Part shown: positions 35,524 to 44,608 of the stretch, piece after piece | How the letters are laid out: each line of letters begins with the position of its first letter | Numbering within the stretch: the stretch's first letter is position 1 | Origin: Cranoglanis bouderius | Taxonomy: Eukaryota; Chordata; Actinopteri; Siluriformes; Cranoglanididae | Reading direction: 5' to 3' | Length of the DNA: 64,000 nt | NCBI GenBank assembly: GCA_023630585.1 | Contig: CM042548.1 | Location: 6,952,027-7,016,026 of the forward strand | The notes under the pieces: model-generated | Database searches by the model: none | Told to the model about the DNA's origin: nothing | What the model saw: the letters and a program-made list of their open reading frames with translations, nothing else | Position numbers and translations under genes: made by a program

Positions 35524-36087
35524 TTTTGGTAATAGATTTAGTGACTTTTCCTTTCTTCTGTGAGTCATGCTTAATTCAGAACCCACAGCAATTGCAGAGC
35601 CTTCCCCACACCTGAAATCATTCTGATAAGGTGGATTTTTTCATCTGCAGGTTGAAACCTTTGTGCAATGTGGGTAGATTTGGTTCTTTTTTGAGACCAG
35701 TGAAGTTTTGTTTGCAGTGTGTGTTTCCAAATCATTCCGAGTTGCAGTTTCTTTGCTGAAGTCCTGTAACTTGTTATATAAGCTACAACTGTTATATAGA
35801 ATTTTTCCTAATTCATTTTCTAGTTCAAAATACTAATACATAATAACCAACAAATGGAAAAAAACCCTAATTTTCATAGAAACAAATTTAATGTACTTAT
35901 ATAGTAAGTATTTAATATGTAATGTAATATTATAGTTTTACACAGTGGCTACAAGATCTTGGATAGCTTATGACAACAATGTAAAATTATATGATACTTA
36001 CGGTCCAGAGGTTTGTCCATAGACAGAGAGAAAGAGGAAGATGGCTAACAGTAGCCTTATCTTTAGGTGGACTCGACTGAACACCAT
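15110..36087 (-). CDS. a2ml: Alpha-2-macroglobulin-like, copy A (complete)
   Basis: There are 34 coding exons, 5' to 3': 36087-36002, 35094-34914, 34805-34649, 34555-34503, 34332-34312, 34174-34009, 33925-33841, 32083-31969, 31779-31659, 31493-31384, 31258-31088, 30983-30750, 29571-29359, 29232-29083, 28524-28399, 28252-28162, 27412-27289, 26979-26754, 26670-26544, 26435-26314, 26227-26176, 26048-25965, 23270-23094, 22989-22914, 22786-22630, 21894-21820, 21674-21512, 20678-20488, 18887-18672, 18245-18124, 15827-15746, 15573-15505, 15335-15230, 15150-15110. The sum is 4290 nt, 1429 aa (human A2M 1474). All sites are GT-AG and phases agree. Order: signal peptide, macroglobulin domains (IFIQTDKPIYNPGQT, residues about 123-137), bait region (about 622-734), thioester GCGEQ (958-962), receptor-binding domain (about 1291-1429). 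The family is a secreted inhibitor that traps proteases after bait cleavage. The symbol is by family resemblance; orthology is not proven. Confidence 0.95.
15615..15687. repeat. (AC)n microsatellite
   Basis: An uninterrupted CA/AC run of about 73 bp in an intron of A2M copy A, between the exons ending 15573 and starting 15746. Confidence 0.95.
16228..16670. repeat. LTR-like dispersed repeat, uncertain
   Basis: It begins TGTCACATCC and runs to about CTCTTGTCCC, a layout common for fish LTRs. Its middle (GACCCTGGCATG) loosely resembles the solo LTR at 57745-58232. No clean CA end or target duplication was found, so the class and right edge are tentative. Open frames here are not genes. Confidence 0.35.
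16880..17176 (+). pseudogene. Ty3/gypsy-type RNase H fragment and polypurine tract
   Basis: The reading AGRHFTLVLDHAPLLWMAKA, then WFLSLQDFSFQVQH, is the C-terminal part of the RT-RNase H module of gypsy-like retrotransposons. At least one stop and a frameshift break it. It runs directly into a polypurine tract (AAGGGGGGGGGGGG, about 17164-17176) and then an LTR. The integrase that should separate RNase H from the tract is missing. Confidence 0.75.
17177..17692 (+). mobile_element. 3' LTR of truncated gypsy-like element
   Basis: It starts TGTCCTGTGATGG immediately after the polypurine tract. It carries a TATA-like GAGTATAAAAAGG near 17373 and AATAAA near 17627, and ends about CCCACCACA. TG...CA ends, promoter and poly(A) signal in this order make a 516 bp LTR. 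It lies in the intron between exons 18124-18245 and 15746-15827 of A2M copy A. The matching copy B intron (48682-49855) lacks it, so insertion probably followed the gene duplication. Confidence 0.7.
18955..19814. repeat. Degraded Tc1-type repeats and (GT)n
   Basis: About 19140-19300 matches the interior of the MITE at 27585-28087 (GTCAGGGCTCT, GCAGGCCACT). About 19590-19735 matches the MITE at 5366-5552 (TGAACATTAACTGAAGCTCT). A GT microsatellite follows from about 19747 to 19814. No intact ends or coding frame remain. Intron of A2M copy A. Confidence 0.55.
19828..20290. mobile_element. Worn copy of CAGTACTGTGC MITE family
   Basis: The left end reads CAGTACTGTGCAGTACAG, then a body similar to 14363-14860 (CCAGAAGAACTGTGGC; GGTTGTCACACCAGATATTG). 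The right end is degraded. Intronic. Confidence 0.55.
20695..21440. other. A2M-A intron with small tandem repeat
   Basis: Mostly AT-rich intron. An ATTC tetranucleotide run is at about 21291-21320, followed by a diverged piece of the common dispersed repeat (CATCATCCTGGTCAGGGTTG) to about 21440. No coding exon is seen between the flanking A2M exons. Confidence 0.55.
21945..22591. mobile_element. Interspersed repeat insertion present only in copy A
   Basis: The intron of copy B reads directly from CAGAAATGT into GTTCTGTAGTATG. Copy A has about 647 bp between the same two words, so the insertion can be bounded. The insert has text of an abundant fish repeat (GACTCCGCTGTACGGACATC; GGGACTGAGCAAGCACCTGA). 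On the minus strand SSLHWLPVAACIRFK resembles the end of LINE reverse transcriptases. The class is uncertain. Confidence 0.65.
23094..23270 (-). CDS. A2M copy A thioester exon
   Basis: This exon encodes residues about 939-997 and contains MPYGCGEQN, the internal Cys-Gln thioester that lets activated A2M bond covalently to proteases. Both splice sites are intact. It differs from the copy B exon (62694-62870) at only two residues (N/H and F/L), much less than neighbouring exons. Confidence 0.95.
23623..25392 (-). mobile_element. Sleeping Beauty-like Tc1 element, interrupted
   Basis: The left end (CACTTAAGGCCAAACGTTTA) and right end (TGTAAACCTTTGGCCTCAGC) are inverted, and TA follows the right end. 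A second pair of direct-repeat-like blocks (GTGTATGTAAACTTTTGAAC) lies near 25205, as in IR/DR-type Tc1 elements. The minus strand carries decayed transposase (GRNWVFQKDNDPKHTSSIIK). A different Tc1 is inserted near 23871. In A2M-A, the intron between exons 25965-26048 and 23094-23270. Confidence 0.75.
23873..24770 (-). mobile_element. Second Tc1-like element nested in the former
   Basis: The left end is AGTCATGTGAAAAATAAG. The inverted partner GGTGTACTTACATTTTCCAT is near 24571, and a second inverted block near 24670-24725 (CAAATGTTTGCTTGTCC) mirrors 23930-23960, so the right end is rearranged. A minus-strand frame near 24111-24320 has PSQSPDLNPIEMLWGDLKRA, the catalytic Glu motif of a Tc1 transposase. 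The reading is truncated. The right boundary is approximate. Confidence 0.65.
27585..28087. mobile_element. MITE, GGCCAAAAGTTTGTGGACACC family
   Basis: ATGGCCAAAAGTTTGTGGAC at the left is mirrored by GTCCACATACTTTTGGCCAC at the right, about 500 bp apart. This is the well-known teleost Tc1-type non-autonomous element. The frames inside are not genes. Intron of A2M copy A. Confidence 0.8.
28162..28524 (-). CDS. A2M copy A bait-region exons
   Basis: Exons 28524-28399 and 28252-28162 (with 27412-27289 after them) encode residues about 622-734, which align with the protease-cleavable bait region. The reading passes FNLLPVTSVSDYPYMVEDDL, then an Arg-rich HVRPRRDVRTDHVYN, then GVGLKMATNLASKEPHC. 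The cluster of Arg sites suggests trypsin-like targets. Bait sequences evolve fast and the human one does not align well, so the exact limits are inferred from flanking conserved blocks. Confidence 0.85.
29649..30690 (+). mobile_element. 1.04 kb DNA transposon with CRE-containing TIRs
   Basis: The ends are inverted repeats of about 35 bp: GGCCCTTTTCACATGACGTC at the left and, inverted, GGCCCTTATCACAATGACGT at the right. Both continue with CAGG/TTAACTTCCG. Each TIR contains TGACGTCA or a near copy. Inside, 29758-29905 is a coding-like first exon with a donor site. I cannot name the superfamily. Intron between exons 30750-30983 and 29359-29571 of A2M copy A, on the opposite strand. Confidence 0.65.
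29758..29905 (+). pseudogene. Coding-like exon inside the 1.04 kb transposon
   Basis: From ATG it reads MEFSQFLVHLPQIWLDDVQR, has a TGA stop shortly after, then continues in the same frame as KLDKGYKSFIEQYLYDYE up to a donor (GAAG then GTAAGT). The layout looks like the first exon of an unknown transposon-borne gene with one disabling stop. KGYK...DYE resembles N-termini of fish proteins linked to SWIM/YqaJ-type genes, but that is from memory and weak. Confidence 0.4.
31835..31930. repeat. TC/GT/GA compound microsatellite
   Basis: A (TC)n run near 31829-31844 passes into (GT)n to about 31918, then a short GA run. It is in the intron between exons 31969-32083 and 31659-31779 of A2M copy A, about 40 bp from the donor side. 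Confidence 0.9.
32133..33706 (+). mobile_element. Tc1-like transposon, CAGTGGGTATAG family
   Basis: It starts CAGTGGGTATAGAAAAGAAT after TA and ends TTCTATACCCACTT before TA; 1574 bp. The plus strand carries a broken transposase: LSKDLQDKVVDRHKSGDGYK at about 32530, PRSTVKSIIKKWKLFGTTQT, then frames with KHGGGYILLWGCFSAAGTGA and WPSQSPDLNLIENLWNDLKT. Frameshifts and stops separate them. It fills the A2M-A intron between exons 33841-33925 and 31969-32083. Relatives are at 40433, 52861 and 63269. Confidence 0.9.
35456..35521. repeat. (AAT)n microsatellite
   Basis: About 22 units of AAT/ATA in the first intron of A2M copy A. The poly-Asn frame across it is an artefact. Confidence 0.95.
36002..36087 (-). 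CDS. A2M copy A first exon with signal peptide
   Basis: ATG at 36085-36087 opens MVFSRVHLKIRLLLAIFLFL, a short basic N-terminus then a hydrophobic core, with a likely cleavage site around SVYG-QTSG. The donor GTAAGT follows. This is the right size for the A2M leader exon, and the split Pro codon is completed by the next exon (35094), which supports the start. Confidence 0.88.
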
Positions 36088-36130
36088 GATGAAGACCCTT
36101 ACCAGTGACAAGCTGTAAAGCCTGAATGCC

Positions 36131-36136
36131 TTTAAA
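36131..36136 (-). promoter_or_regulatory. TATA-like box of A2M copy A
   Basis: TTTAAA on the minus strand, 44 nt before the ATG, within CATTTAAAGGC. Its spacing would place transcription start about 15-20 nt before the ATG, fitting the short leader of A2M genes. The evidence is position and motif only. Confidence 0.4.
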
Positions 36137-36249
36137 TGATACCACTCCATCTGCACTCATCCTCTCATCAATAATTAACCACAATATGAGCAAATATACT
36201 GCTATTTGACCATGTAGTATTAGCACATTTACAGAAGGGATTTATTTAT

Positions 36250-36512
36250 TTATAATCCCAGGGAACCTTTTTATCAAAAGGGAACCCAGATGAGGATGGG
36301 TTCCCTTGTGAGTCTGGTTCCTCTCAAGGTTTCTTCCTCATGTCGTCTCAGGGAGTTTTTCCTTGCCACTGTCGCCTCTGGCTTGCTCATCGGGGATAAA
36401 TTTGTACATTTAAAATCTATATCCTGAGTTTATATATCTCTGTAAAGCTGCTTTGGGACAATGACCATTGTTAAAAGCGCTATACAAATAAAATTGAATT
36501 GAATTGAATTGA
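36250..36512 (+). mobile_element. LINE/SINE 3' tail fragment with TTGAA repeats
   Basis: The text GTAAAGCTGCTTTGGGACAA, then AAAAGCGCTATACAAATAAA, ends in a (ATTGA)n tail. This is a very common fish retroposon 3' end. It lies about 160 bp upstream of the A2M-A start codon, next to the core promoter. Confidence 0.7.
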
Positions 36513-36514
36513 AA

Positions 36515-37618
36515 TATAGAAATGTGTCTGCTTATAATTAGCCCCTTATACAGGCATAGATTTTGATTGCACCTATTTGGTTAAAACATTTGTAGTAGAA
36601 ATACAAACATCACAGTTAAATAACATGATTTGCATGAAATACAAAAAAGCACATATTTCAAAAAAGCACTTCCATGTTATAGTCTTCCTCTTGGAAGGTC
36701 ACGAGTTGGAATCCTCTTATGGCTGTGTTAGCAAGGCGTTTTCGCTGTATCCCCCTTACAGCTGTTTTATAATGCCCTTCATTCAGTTTACTCTACATTT
36801 AAATTAAGGTATTTTTCACCACATTTTCTTTATGGGATTATCTTTTTCCCCAACTGATTAACAAGTAATCTGTTAAATATTCACACTGAGATACTGTGTT
36901 GGCAAAGTTACAAATAAATATTAAAAATCTGTATTGAAATGACTGGCTTATGCTTTTCCTTAATTAGTGTCAATTGTCATTGAATTTAATTTGCACTTTT
37001 ATTATATTTATACAGTAAAACATTTAAACAGAAAAAGAATTTGTATTGCGCAGCAACAATCTTGATGTACTATGTGAAAAGGATATGATGCTTTGTGCTA
37101 TATTGTGATGTATCACAATACATACAGTATATGAGGTAGTCAACAAAACCCAGCCATAATATATACATTGGCAACATGCAAACAAGTGGAGTACCGGCAC
37201 TCCCCCCCCCCAACCACACAGCCCCTCGCCCCCGCCCGCCCCCAACTTTAAGCACTGACATAGATGAAAAAGATGACAAATTGTATCATAAATTATTTTT
37301 AAGACATTAGTAATGTGTTGTCTTAGTCAGGCTAATGATACCTAGTTAGACCAAGGAAACACAGTGACTTAATTTACATGCACATCAAATTCCATTTAAG
37401 GTCTATATTCAGGTTGCAGCCATATTCTTAATACGATGTTTATATGCGTACAGGCATCAGAATATTTATGTATACATGGTTGTTCTAAGTATGCCTGAGT
37501 TGCCATTGATATTCCACTGATGTGCAGGTACAGTAAACATAGTCACTGACTGATTGGGTAATAGTAAACCACTTTTTTTAAAGGACTATTTTAGGACTAT
37601 ACCACTGATTGAGATATA
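36515..37618. other. Intergenic; C-rich low-complexity tract
   Basis: No gene. A C-rich low-complexity stretch at about 37201-37247 stands out in AT-rich sequence. Frames across it are Gly-rich on the other strand and look spurious. Confidence 0.5.
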
Positions 37619-38185
37619 CAGTACTGTGCAAAAGTTTTAGGCACATGCAAAGAAATGCTATAGAGCAAAGATGCCTTCAAAATAATGAAATTAAATGTTT
37701 CTACATGAAAAAAAAAATACCGTAAACAGCAGTAAACAGTAGTAAATGAAACAAAGTCAATATTTGGTGTGACAAAAAAAATAAAAATAAAAATAAAAAT
37801 AGTAATCTCCGGTACAATTTGTGCAGTTTTATAAGGAAATGAGCTGGTAAGTTTTATTGAGCATCTTGCAGAACCAGCCACAGTTCTTCTGGAGACTTTG
37901 ACTTTTGCACTCGCTTCTTATTTTTGCAGCAAAACCCAGCAGCCTTCATTGTGTTTTTTTGTCTGAAAAGTGTCTCTTACGTAATATGCTGCTTTCTTTA
38001 ATGACATACAAACATTTTTCTGTAACATTTAATTGTGCTAGAAAACTAATGTTTGGGAATCTAAAATGTTTTTGTACTGACTTGATAATGTAGAAGTCAT
38101 AAAATAAAAAATCTATAACAAAGTTTGTTAAAAAAAAAATAATTAAAAAAAAAAATTGGGTGCCTAAAACTTTTGCCCAGTACTG
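37619..38185. mobile_element. Tc1-derived MITE, CAGTACTGTGC family
   Basis: The ends CAGTACTGTGCAAAAGTTTT and AACTTTTGCCCAGTACTG are inverted and flanked by TA; 567 bp. The body is the 14363-14860 element in reverse orientation, including the SPEELWLVLQ remnant on the minus strand. Confidence 0.85.
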
Positions 38186-39164
38186 TATATCAAACATAAT
38201 GTATGAATATGAATATATATGAATATGATGAGGTTACATAGAATTACTTTGTGTTACTTTGTGTTCCTCAATAAACTAGATCTATTGCATAAAAAATTGT
38301 TCTTGCAAAACGTTATCCTTGTTCTTACATTACGTTATCCCCCCCTCCCCCCATGTTAGCTCCTGATGTTTTTGCCTCAGTCCCTGATGTTTTTAAATCC
38401 TAGAAACACCCCTGTGTGATACTATGCCTCTAAGTGAAATACTGTACACTTCCACACTTCAGTGTCACTAATAGATAATTGTCTAAATACCTGTACATAT
38501 GAAAGTGGTTTTATAATTTCTTTAAATGATATGGACATTGCCCTTTAAAGTGGTTGTCTTTTAACTGTGTGGATTGAATGACAACAATTCAACAAAGTGA
38601 TACTGAGATTTTTTATTCAGTTCCGTTCAACATTCAAAAGTTCAAAGTTGTGCTCTCGCAGTCTTTCGTCACACACTGTTTACTTCCAGTAAATATATGG
38701 TCACTAACCTGTTTCACTTGACCCCAAACAAATCTCTTCAAACAAATCTCACCCACACAGGTAACAGGCTTTACGTAATTTACAGAAAACAGAAAACACC
38801 CAAGTAATAAGAGTTTGAAATATAAAGTGCACAAATACAACAGTATAGTCACATTTATTAAAGCATGGACCTATTGCAAGAGATGAAAGTACTTCTAACT
38901 TGATATCACAATTTATGGCAATAACTCAACATACATCAAAATCCATATTTGTAGTAAATAAAATCATGAAATTGGTGACGTTTGCATATTCCTTATGCTG
39001 TATTTCTGATTTTTTCCTTTTTTGTCACTATTTTTACAAATCTGTCATTTCAGGTCAATTATTTAATATGAAACTAGAACTATAAGTTACTACAAGTAAT
39101 TTACATTTATACATCAGCATTTTAGTCCTATTGTTTTCTACTTTCTTTGTTTGGCTATGCAAAT
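38186..39164. other. Intergenic, nothing recognised
   Basis: AT-rich sequence between two transposon-derived blocks. There is a short C-rich patch near 38339-38351. No coding exon, RNA gene or clear repeat edges. Confidence 0.5.
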
Positions 39165-39688
39165 CCTTGCATAAATATTCATCCCCCTTGAAATGTCCTA
39201 CATTTTGTAGTGTTAAAACCTTTAACATGAAATTCAATTAATTGAGATTATATGTCAGGAATCTACATAATCTTGAAAATCCATAATATTGAAGTAGGGA
39301 ACAAACAAAATCAATAAAATATTATCTACAAATAAAAATAAATCAAGTTGTGATTGCTAGTGTGTGTGTGTAAGTGTAAGTATGAAACCCACATCCAGGG
39401 TTTGTTAGAGAACATACCTAAACAAACATGGGGAACACCAGGGATATATCAATGCAAGTAATAGTCAGTTGGGACAAAGTTCTGGAAAATATATCAATTT
39501 CGAACATCCTGTGGATCACCATCATATCCATTATTTAAAAAATGGATAGGACTTGGCACAACCTAGACTGCCTGGAGGAAGCTGCCCAAGGCATTATAGA
39601 AGCAACCGAGAAGGGTAACTCTGAAAGTGCTGGAGGGATCTGCAGCTCAGATTGGAGAAGCTGTTCACAGGACAACCATAGAGTTTTG

Positions 39689-39690
<2 letters not shown>
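39165..39690 (+). mobile_element. Truncated Tc1-like element
   Basis: The left part has a terminal-repeat-like TTCATCCCCCTTGAAATG. Further in, the plus strand reads a decayed transposase N-terminal half (ATCCATTATTTAAAAAATGG, then GCACAACCTAGACTGCC and GATTGGAGAAGCTGTTCACA). It breaks off at the microsatellite beginning 39691. Confidence 0.55.
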
Positions 39691-39720
<30 letters not shown>

Positions 39721-39775
39721 GACACACACACACACACAAAGACACACACAGACACACACAACACACACACACACA

Positions 39776-39867
<92 letters not shown>
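39691..39867. repeat. (CT)n(CA)n compound microsatellite
   Basis: A CT run (about 39691-39713) passes into CA repeats with a few GA/GC interruptions, about 177 bp in all. The Cys-Val and His-Thr frames over it are artefacts. Confidence 0.95.
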
Positions 39868-39868
<1 letters not shown>

Positions 39869-39869
39869 A

Positions 39870-39997
39870 AAGTCAGATAAGTAGCTGCATTAGTGATTAG
39901 TGATAACGATATTGATAGTGACCAAAAAACACTAAATGTATGGTTCTGTCGTCTGTCCTTTTGTATAATTTGTACTTTGATTGGACAATGTGTGCTC
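39870..39997. repeat. Repeat shared with 47450-47585
   Basis: AAAGTCAGATAAGTAGCTGC ... CACTAAATGTATGGTTCTGT ... GTACTTTGATTGGACAATG matches 47450-47585 closely in the same orientation. Class unknown. It ends where the repeat at 40021 begins after a 22 bp piece shared with about 50848. Confidence 0.6.
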
Positions 39998-40021
39998 AAT
40001 CAGGAGAAGGGTACATAAATA

Positions 40022-40432
40022 CAGTTGTGCTCATAAATTTACATACCCCTTGCAGAATCTGCAAAATGTTAATAATTTAAAAAAAAGAGGGATCATTTAA
40101 TATTGCATTTTGATTTTTTATTTAGTACTGCCCTGAATAAGCTATTTAACATAACAGATGTTTACATATAGTCCACAAGACACAATAATAACTGCATTTA
40201 CACAAATGAAATAGTTCAAAAGTTCACATATGCTTGATTCTTAATACTGTGTGTTGTTACCTGGATGATCAACGACTGTTTTTATGGTTTGTAATAGCTG
40301 TTCACGAGTCCCTTGTTTGTCCTGATTAGTTAAACTACCCACTGTTCTTCAGAAAAATCCTCCAGGTCCTGCACATTATTTGCTTTTTTAGCATCTTCTG
40401 CATATTTGAACCCTTTCCAACAGTGACTATAT
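40022..40432. mobile_element. Left part of CAGTTGTGCTCATAA element
   Basis: CAGTTGTGCTCATAAATTTA follows TA and is a Tc1-style end. The body runs through CCTTGCAGAATCTGCAAAAT and ATAACAGATGTTTACATATA to TTTCCAACAGTGACTATA, where another Tc1 starts at 40433. The same two-element junction recurs at 52445-52861. Confidence 0.65.
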
Positions 40433-41745
40433 TAGTGAGTATAGAAAATAATCTCCCCCCTTTAAAATAATCACATTTTGTTGCTTTTCAGCCTGAAATG
40501 AAGACGGACACAGTTTTTGTTTTATCCAGCTGTATTTACTCAGTGCAACTTATAACATCCAAGTGAAAGCTATAACACCAACATTTCAAGAGAAAATATA
40601 AAAATAAAAAAACAGAATCACTGAGTTGGAAAAAGGATCACCCCCTTGCTTTAATTTACCTTAATTTTTTAATTACAGCCTTTAGTCTGTTGGGATATGT
40701 TTCTACTAACTTTGCACATCTAGACTTTGCAATATTTGCCCACTTTTCTTTGCAGAACTGCTCAAGTTCAGTTAAATTTGATGGTGACCGTTTGTGGACT
40801 GCAGTCTTCAAGTCATTCCACAGATTTTCAGTCTGGGCTCTGACTAGGCCATGCAAGGACATTCACCCTTTTCTCCATCAACCACTGTGTGGTCAGTTTT
40901 GCTGTGTGCTTTGGGTCATTGTCATGTTGGAAGGTAAACCTTCTTCCCATTGACAACTTTCTGGCAGAGGGCAGCAGATTTTCCTTAAGAATTTGACGGT
41001 ATTTTGCCCCATCCATTTTCCTTCTATCCTGAGAAGTGCTCCAGTCCCTGCTGCAGAGAAACACCCCCATAACAGGATACTACCACCTCCATGCTTTACT
41101 GTAGGAATGGTGTTATTTGGATGGTGAGCTGTATTGGATTTCTGCCAGATATATCGTTTGGTGTTGAGGCCAAATAATTCAATTTTAGTCTCATCTGACC
41201 TGAATCTTCAAGGTGCGTTTTGGCAGTGCTCAGTCGAGACTGCATGTGGCCTTTCTTGAGTGGTGGATTTTTTCTTTCAACCCTCCCATACAAGCCACAT
41301 TTGTGGAGAATTTGTGATAAATTCCTGCAACTGCTTCAGAGTTGCTGTAGACCTCTTGGTAGCCTCTCTGACCAGTTTCCTCCTGGCTCTTTCATCCAGT
41401 TTGGAGTGACGTCCTGATCCAGGGAGGGTCTGTGTTGTACCAAATACCTTCCACTTCTTAATAATAGGCTTCACTGTGCTTCTAGGCATTGATAAATCCT
41501 TTGAATTTTTTTTGTATCCATCTCCTGACTTGTGCCTGTCCACAACTTTATCCTGGAGATCTTTTGACAGTGCCTTGTCACCCACAGTTGATTGTTTGCT
41601 TCAGTTGCACTTCCAAGGACTGAAATGTTCCATGAAAGCTCTTTTCACACTGAGCTAATCAAAACGACCACAGTTGAAAGTGTGTGCCATTGAAAGTGTG
41701 TGCCATTGAGAAGGTGATTAGCTACACCTGATTGAGTTTATCTCA
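40433..41745 (-). mobile_element. Tc1-like, CAGTGGGTATAG family, right end lost
   Basis: The left end reads TAGTGAGTATAGAAAATAAT. The minus strand carries transposase pieces: PRSTVKPIIKKWKVFGTTQT with RRKLVREATKRSTATLKQLQ (41277-41585), then RKMDGAKYRQILKENLLPSA and FTFQHDNDPKHTAKLTTQW (40828-41070). Frameshifts break it. The right terminal about 220 bp are missing. It is a decayed copy of the 52861-54399 element. Confidence 0.85.
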
Positions 41746-41809
41746 GGGGTGTAGGAGCCATTTTGAACCTGGGGGTGGATACATCACCTTCTTATTTCAA
41801 CTTGTCACA

Positions 41810-42050
41810 TTGCTTTTAGTCATAAATTGCCCCTGTTGCAACTTTTTTTGGAATGTGTCACATGCATCAATTTCAAAATAAACGTTTATCTTCAAAAAAC
41901 TATGCAGTTGATTAGGTAAAACATCAAATACCTTGTCTTTATACGTTTTTTGTTTAAATACAAGTCAAAATACATTAACAAATCGTTCCTCTTTATTTTT
42001 ATTAGCACTTTCCATTCTGTCCCAAGTTTTTCGGATTTGGGGTTGTAAAA
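41810..42050. repeat. DNA-transposon end-like repeat
   Basis: CAACTTTTTTTGGAATGTGT and, inverted in sense, CCCAAGTTTTTCGGATTTGG bracket a body with AAACATCAAATACCTTGTCT. This is the wording of an abundant fish repeat with GGAATTGGGGTTGT-type ends. Degraded, non-coding. Confidence 0.45.
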
Positions 42051-42259
42051 AGTTACCCAATTCGTAATAACAATGAAAACGAATCATATAATGATACATT
42101 AGGGCGAGTGGTGTACTTGGCCAACTCAATGATGTTTTATAATACTGCATATGGATCACAGTTTTAGAAATGAGCAATCAGTGCTCTGTACAGGTGCATT
42201 ATTGTATCTGCAACAGCATTTAAGGTGGAACTGGTAAATTAAATAAATATCTGGAAATA

Positions 42260-42977
42260 CAGTGGATATAAAACGTCTACACACCCCTTTTAAAACAGTT
42301 GAAGCACCTTTTGATTTTATTACACCACTCAGTCTTTTTGGGTAAGAGTCTATCAGCGTGACATCCTAGCTCCATCAAATTGTGAGGGCCTCTGATGTGC
42401 CCAGCCTGCTTCAGGTCACCTCACAGTTTTTTTTTTTTGTTTTATTGTTGGATTCAGGTCTGGGCTCTGGCTAGGCCATTCAAAAACATTGATCTTCTTT
42501 TTGGTTAAGCCATTCCTTTGTTGATTTGGATGTATATTTTGGGTCATTGTTGTGGTGAAAGGTGAAATTCCTTTTCATCTTCAGCTTACTAGCAGACACC
42601 TGAAGGTTTTGCACTAAACTCGAATGGTATTTGTAGCTATTCATGATTCCCTCCACCTTGATAATAGCCCCAGTTCTGGCTGAAGAAAAGCAGCCCAAAG
42701 CATGATGCTGCCACCACCATGCTTCATCGTGGGTATGGTGTTCTTTTGGTGATGTGCTTTTTTTTACACCAAAAATACCTTTTGGATTTATGGAATTATT
42801 ATACCTCTTGAAATTGGTCTCATCAGACCATAGCACATTTTAGCACATGGTTTGGGGTGATTTAGTTGGGCTTGGATTTTTTTTTTTTGTGAGAAAGGGC
42901 TTCCCTCTAGCCATGGCACCCTACCCAATAAAGTGGATGCACAGGATATTTTCGTTTCAGCTGGACAATCGGCCTTC
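42260..42977 (-). mobile_element. Partial Tc1-like element
   Basis: CAGTGGATATAAAACGTCTA after TA is the left terminal repeat. The minus strand reads MLWSDETNFKRYNNSINPKG, FTFHHNNDPKYTSKSTKEWL and an upstream piece near 42788-42979. Both are C-terminal transposase blocks with the catalytic Asp motif but frame breaks. The N-terminal half and the right terminus are absent. Confidence 0.8.
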
Positions 42978-43479
42978 ATGTTTTAAATAATTCAAATGAT
43001 AACGTTCAATGAATAGGAAAGCCTATTTTCAGACATATCTACTGTAATCTACTTCAACAGACAATGATTTATCAGGAAAATTTTACTGGGGCACAGCAAA
43101 ATTTACGCCCCTGATAGTCAAGAAGGGAAAAAAATGTAATTTATAAAGACAAGTCATAGTAATATAGTAATTTTGATATACTTGAGCAGAATAAAGAAAA
43201 AAGCTGTTAAATTTCTTCTGGGGAAGATTGGAATCCTCAATAAAGGATGCTATGAAGGCTGGCTTTCAGATTAACAATGAAACATCTCTTAACACTGCTA
43301 CTTGTTTATGGGGCATGTAAAAAGTTTAATCCTCCTTTCTTTCTTACTTCTTTTTGAACATTTGATGCCAAAATCATCTGAAATATTTAGATAGTGACTT
43401 ATGTCGAATAACAGTTTTAAGTGTCAGTGTAAATATTGAAGAAAGTGTCACATGATCTGGGCTGAGATGGCTGCCTAGG

Positions 43480-43596
<117 letters not shown>

Positions 43597-43744
43597 GAAA
43601 TTATCAGTCTATGATTTTAATGGTAGGTGTATTTTAACAGTGAGAGACAGAATAACAACAAAAAAATCCAGAAAAACGCATTTCAAAAAAGTTATGAATT
43701 GATTTGCATTTTAATGAGTGAAATAAGTATTTGACCCCTTCGAC

Positions 43745-44564
43745 TTAGTAGTTGGTGGCAAAACCCTTGTTGGCAATCACGGAGGTCAGACGTTTCTTGT
43801 AGTTGGCCACCAGGTTTGCACACATCTCAGGAGGGATTTTGTCCCACTCCTCTTTGCAGATCCTCTCCAAGTCATTAAGGTCATTTTCAATGGCCTGGAT
43901 GAGGTAAGGAGGTTCTCACCCAAGATTTGACGGTACATGGCCCCGTCCATCGTCCCTTTGATGTGGTGCAGTTGTCCTGTCCCCTTAGCAGAAAAACACC
44001 CCCAAAGCATAATGTTCCCACCTCCATGTTTGACGGTGGGGATGGTGTTATGACTTGGGGTCATAGGCAGCATTCCTCCTCCTCCAAACACGGTGAGTTG
44101 AGTTGATGCCAAAGAGATCTGACCACACCTGACCATAACACTTTCACCCAGTTCTCCTCTGAATCACTGAGGCAAACATCAGATGGGCCTGTACATGTGC
44201 TTTCTTGAGCAGGGGGACCTTGCGGGCACTGCAGGATTTCGGTCCTTCACGGCGTAGTGTGTAACCAATTGTTTTCTTGGTGACTATGGTCCCAGCTGCC
44301 TTGAGATCATTAACAAGATCCTCCCATGTAGTTCTGGGCTGATTCCTCATCATTCTCATGATCATTGAAACTCCATGAGGTGAGATCTTGCATGGAGCCC
44401 CAGACCAAGGGAGACTGACAGTTTCTTCCATTTGCGAATAATCGCACCAACTGTTGTCACCTTCTCACCAAGCTGCTTGGCGATGTCTTGTAGACCATTC
44501 CAGCCTTGTGTAGGTCTACAGTCTTGTCCCTGACATCCTTGGACAGCTCTTTGGTCTTGGCCAT
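43745..44564 (-). pseudogene. Tc1 transposase pseudogene
   Basis: ATG at 44562-44564 (MAKTKELSKDVRDKTVDLHK-type start), then frames RSGAPCKISPHGVSMIMRMM... (wording differs slightly), KHGGGNIMLWGCFSAKGTGQ and MDGAMYRQILGENLL. From PLKM it jumps to the C-terminal block ending at the stop near 43745. Frame shifts occur near 44440 and 44150. The catalytic Asp-Glu segment is deleted. Confidence 0.85.
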
Positions 44565-44608
44565 GGTGGAGAGTTTGGAATCTGATTGATTGATTGCTTC
44601 TGTGGACA

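Noticed and set aside
39594..39999. Cys-Val and His-Thr repeat proteins
   Set aside because: Translations of a CA/GT microsatellite.
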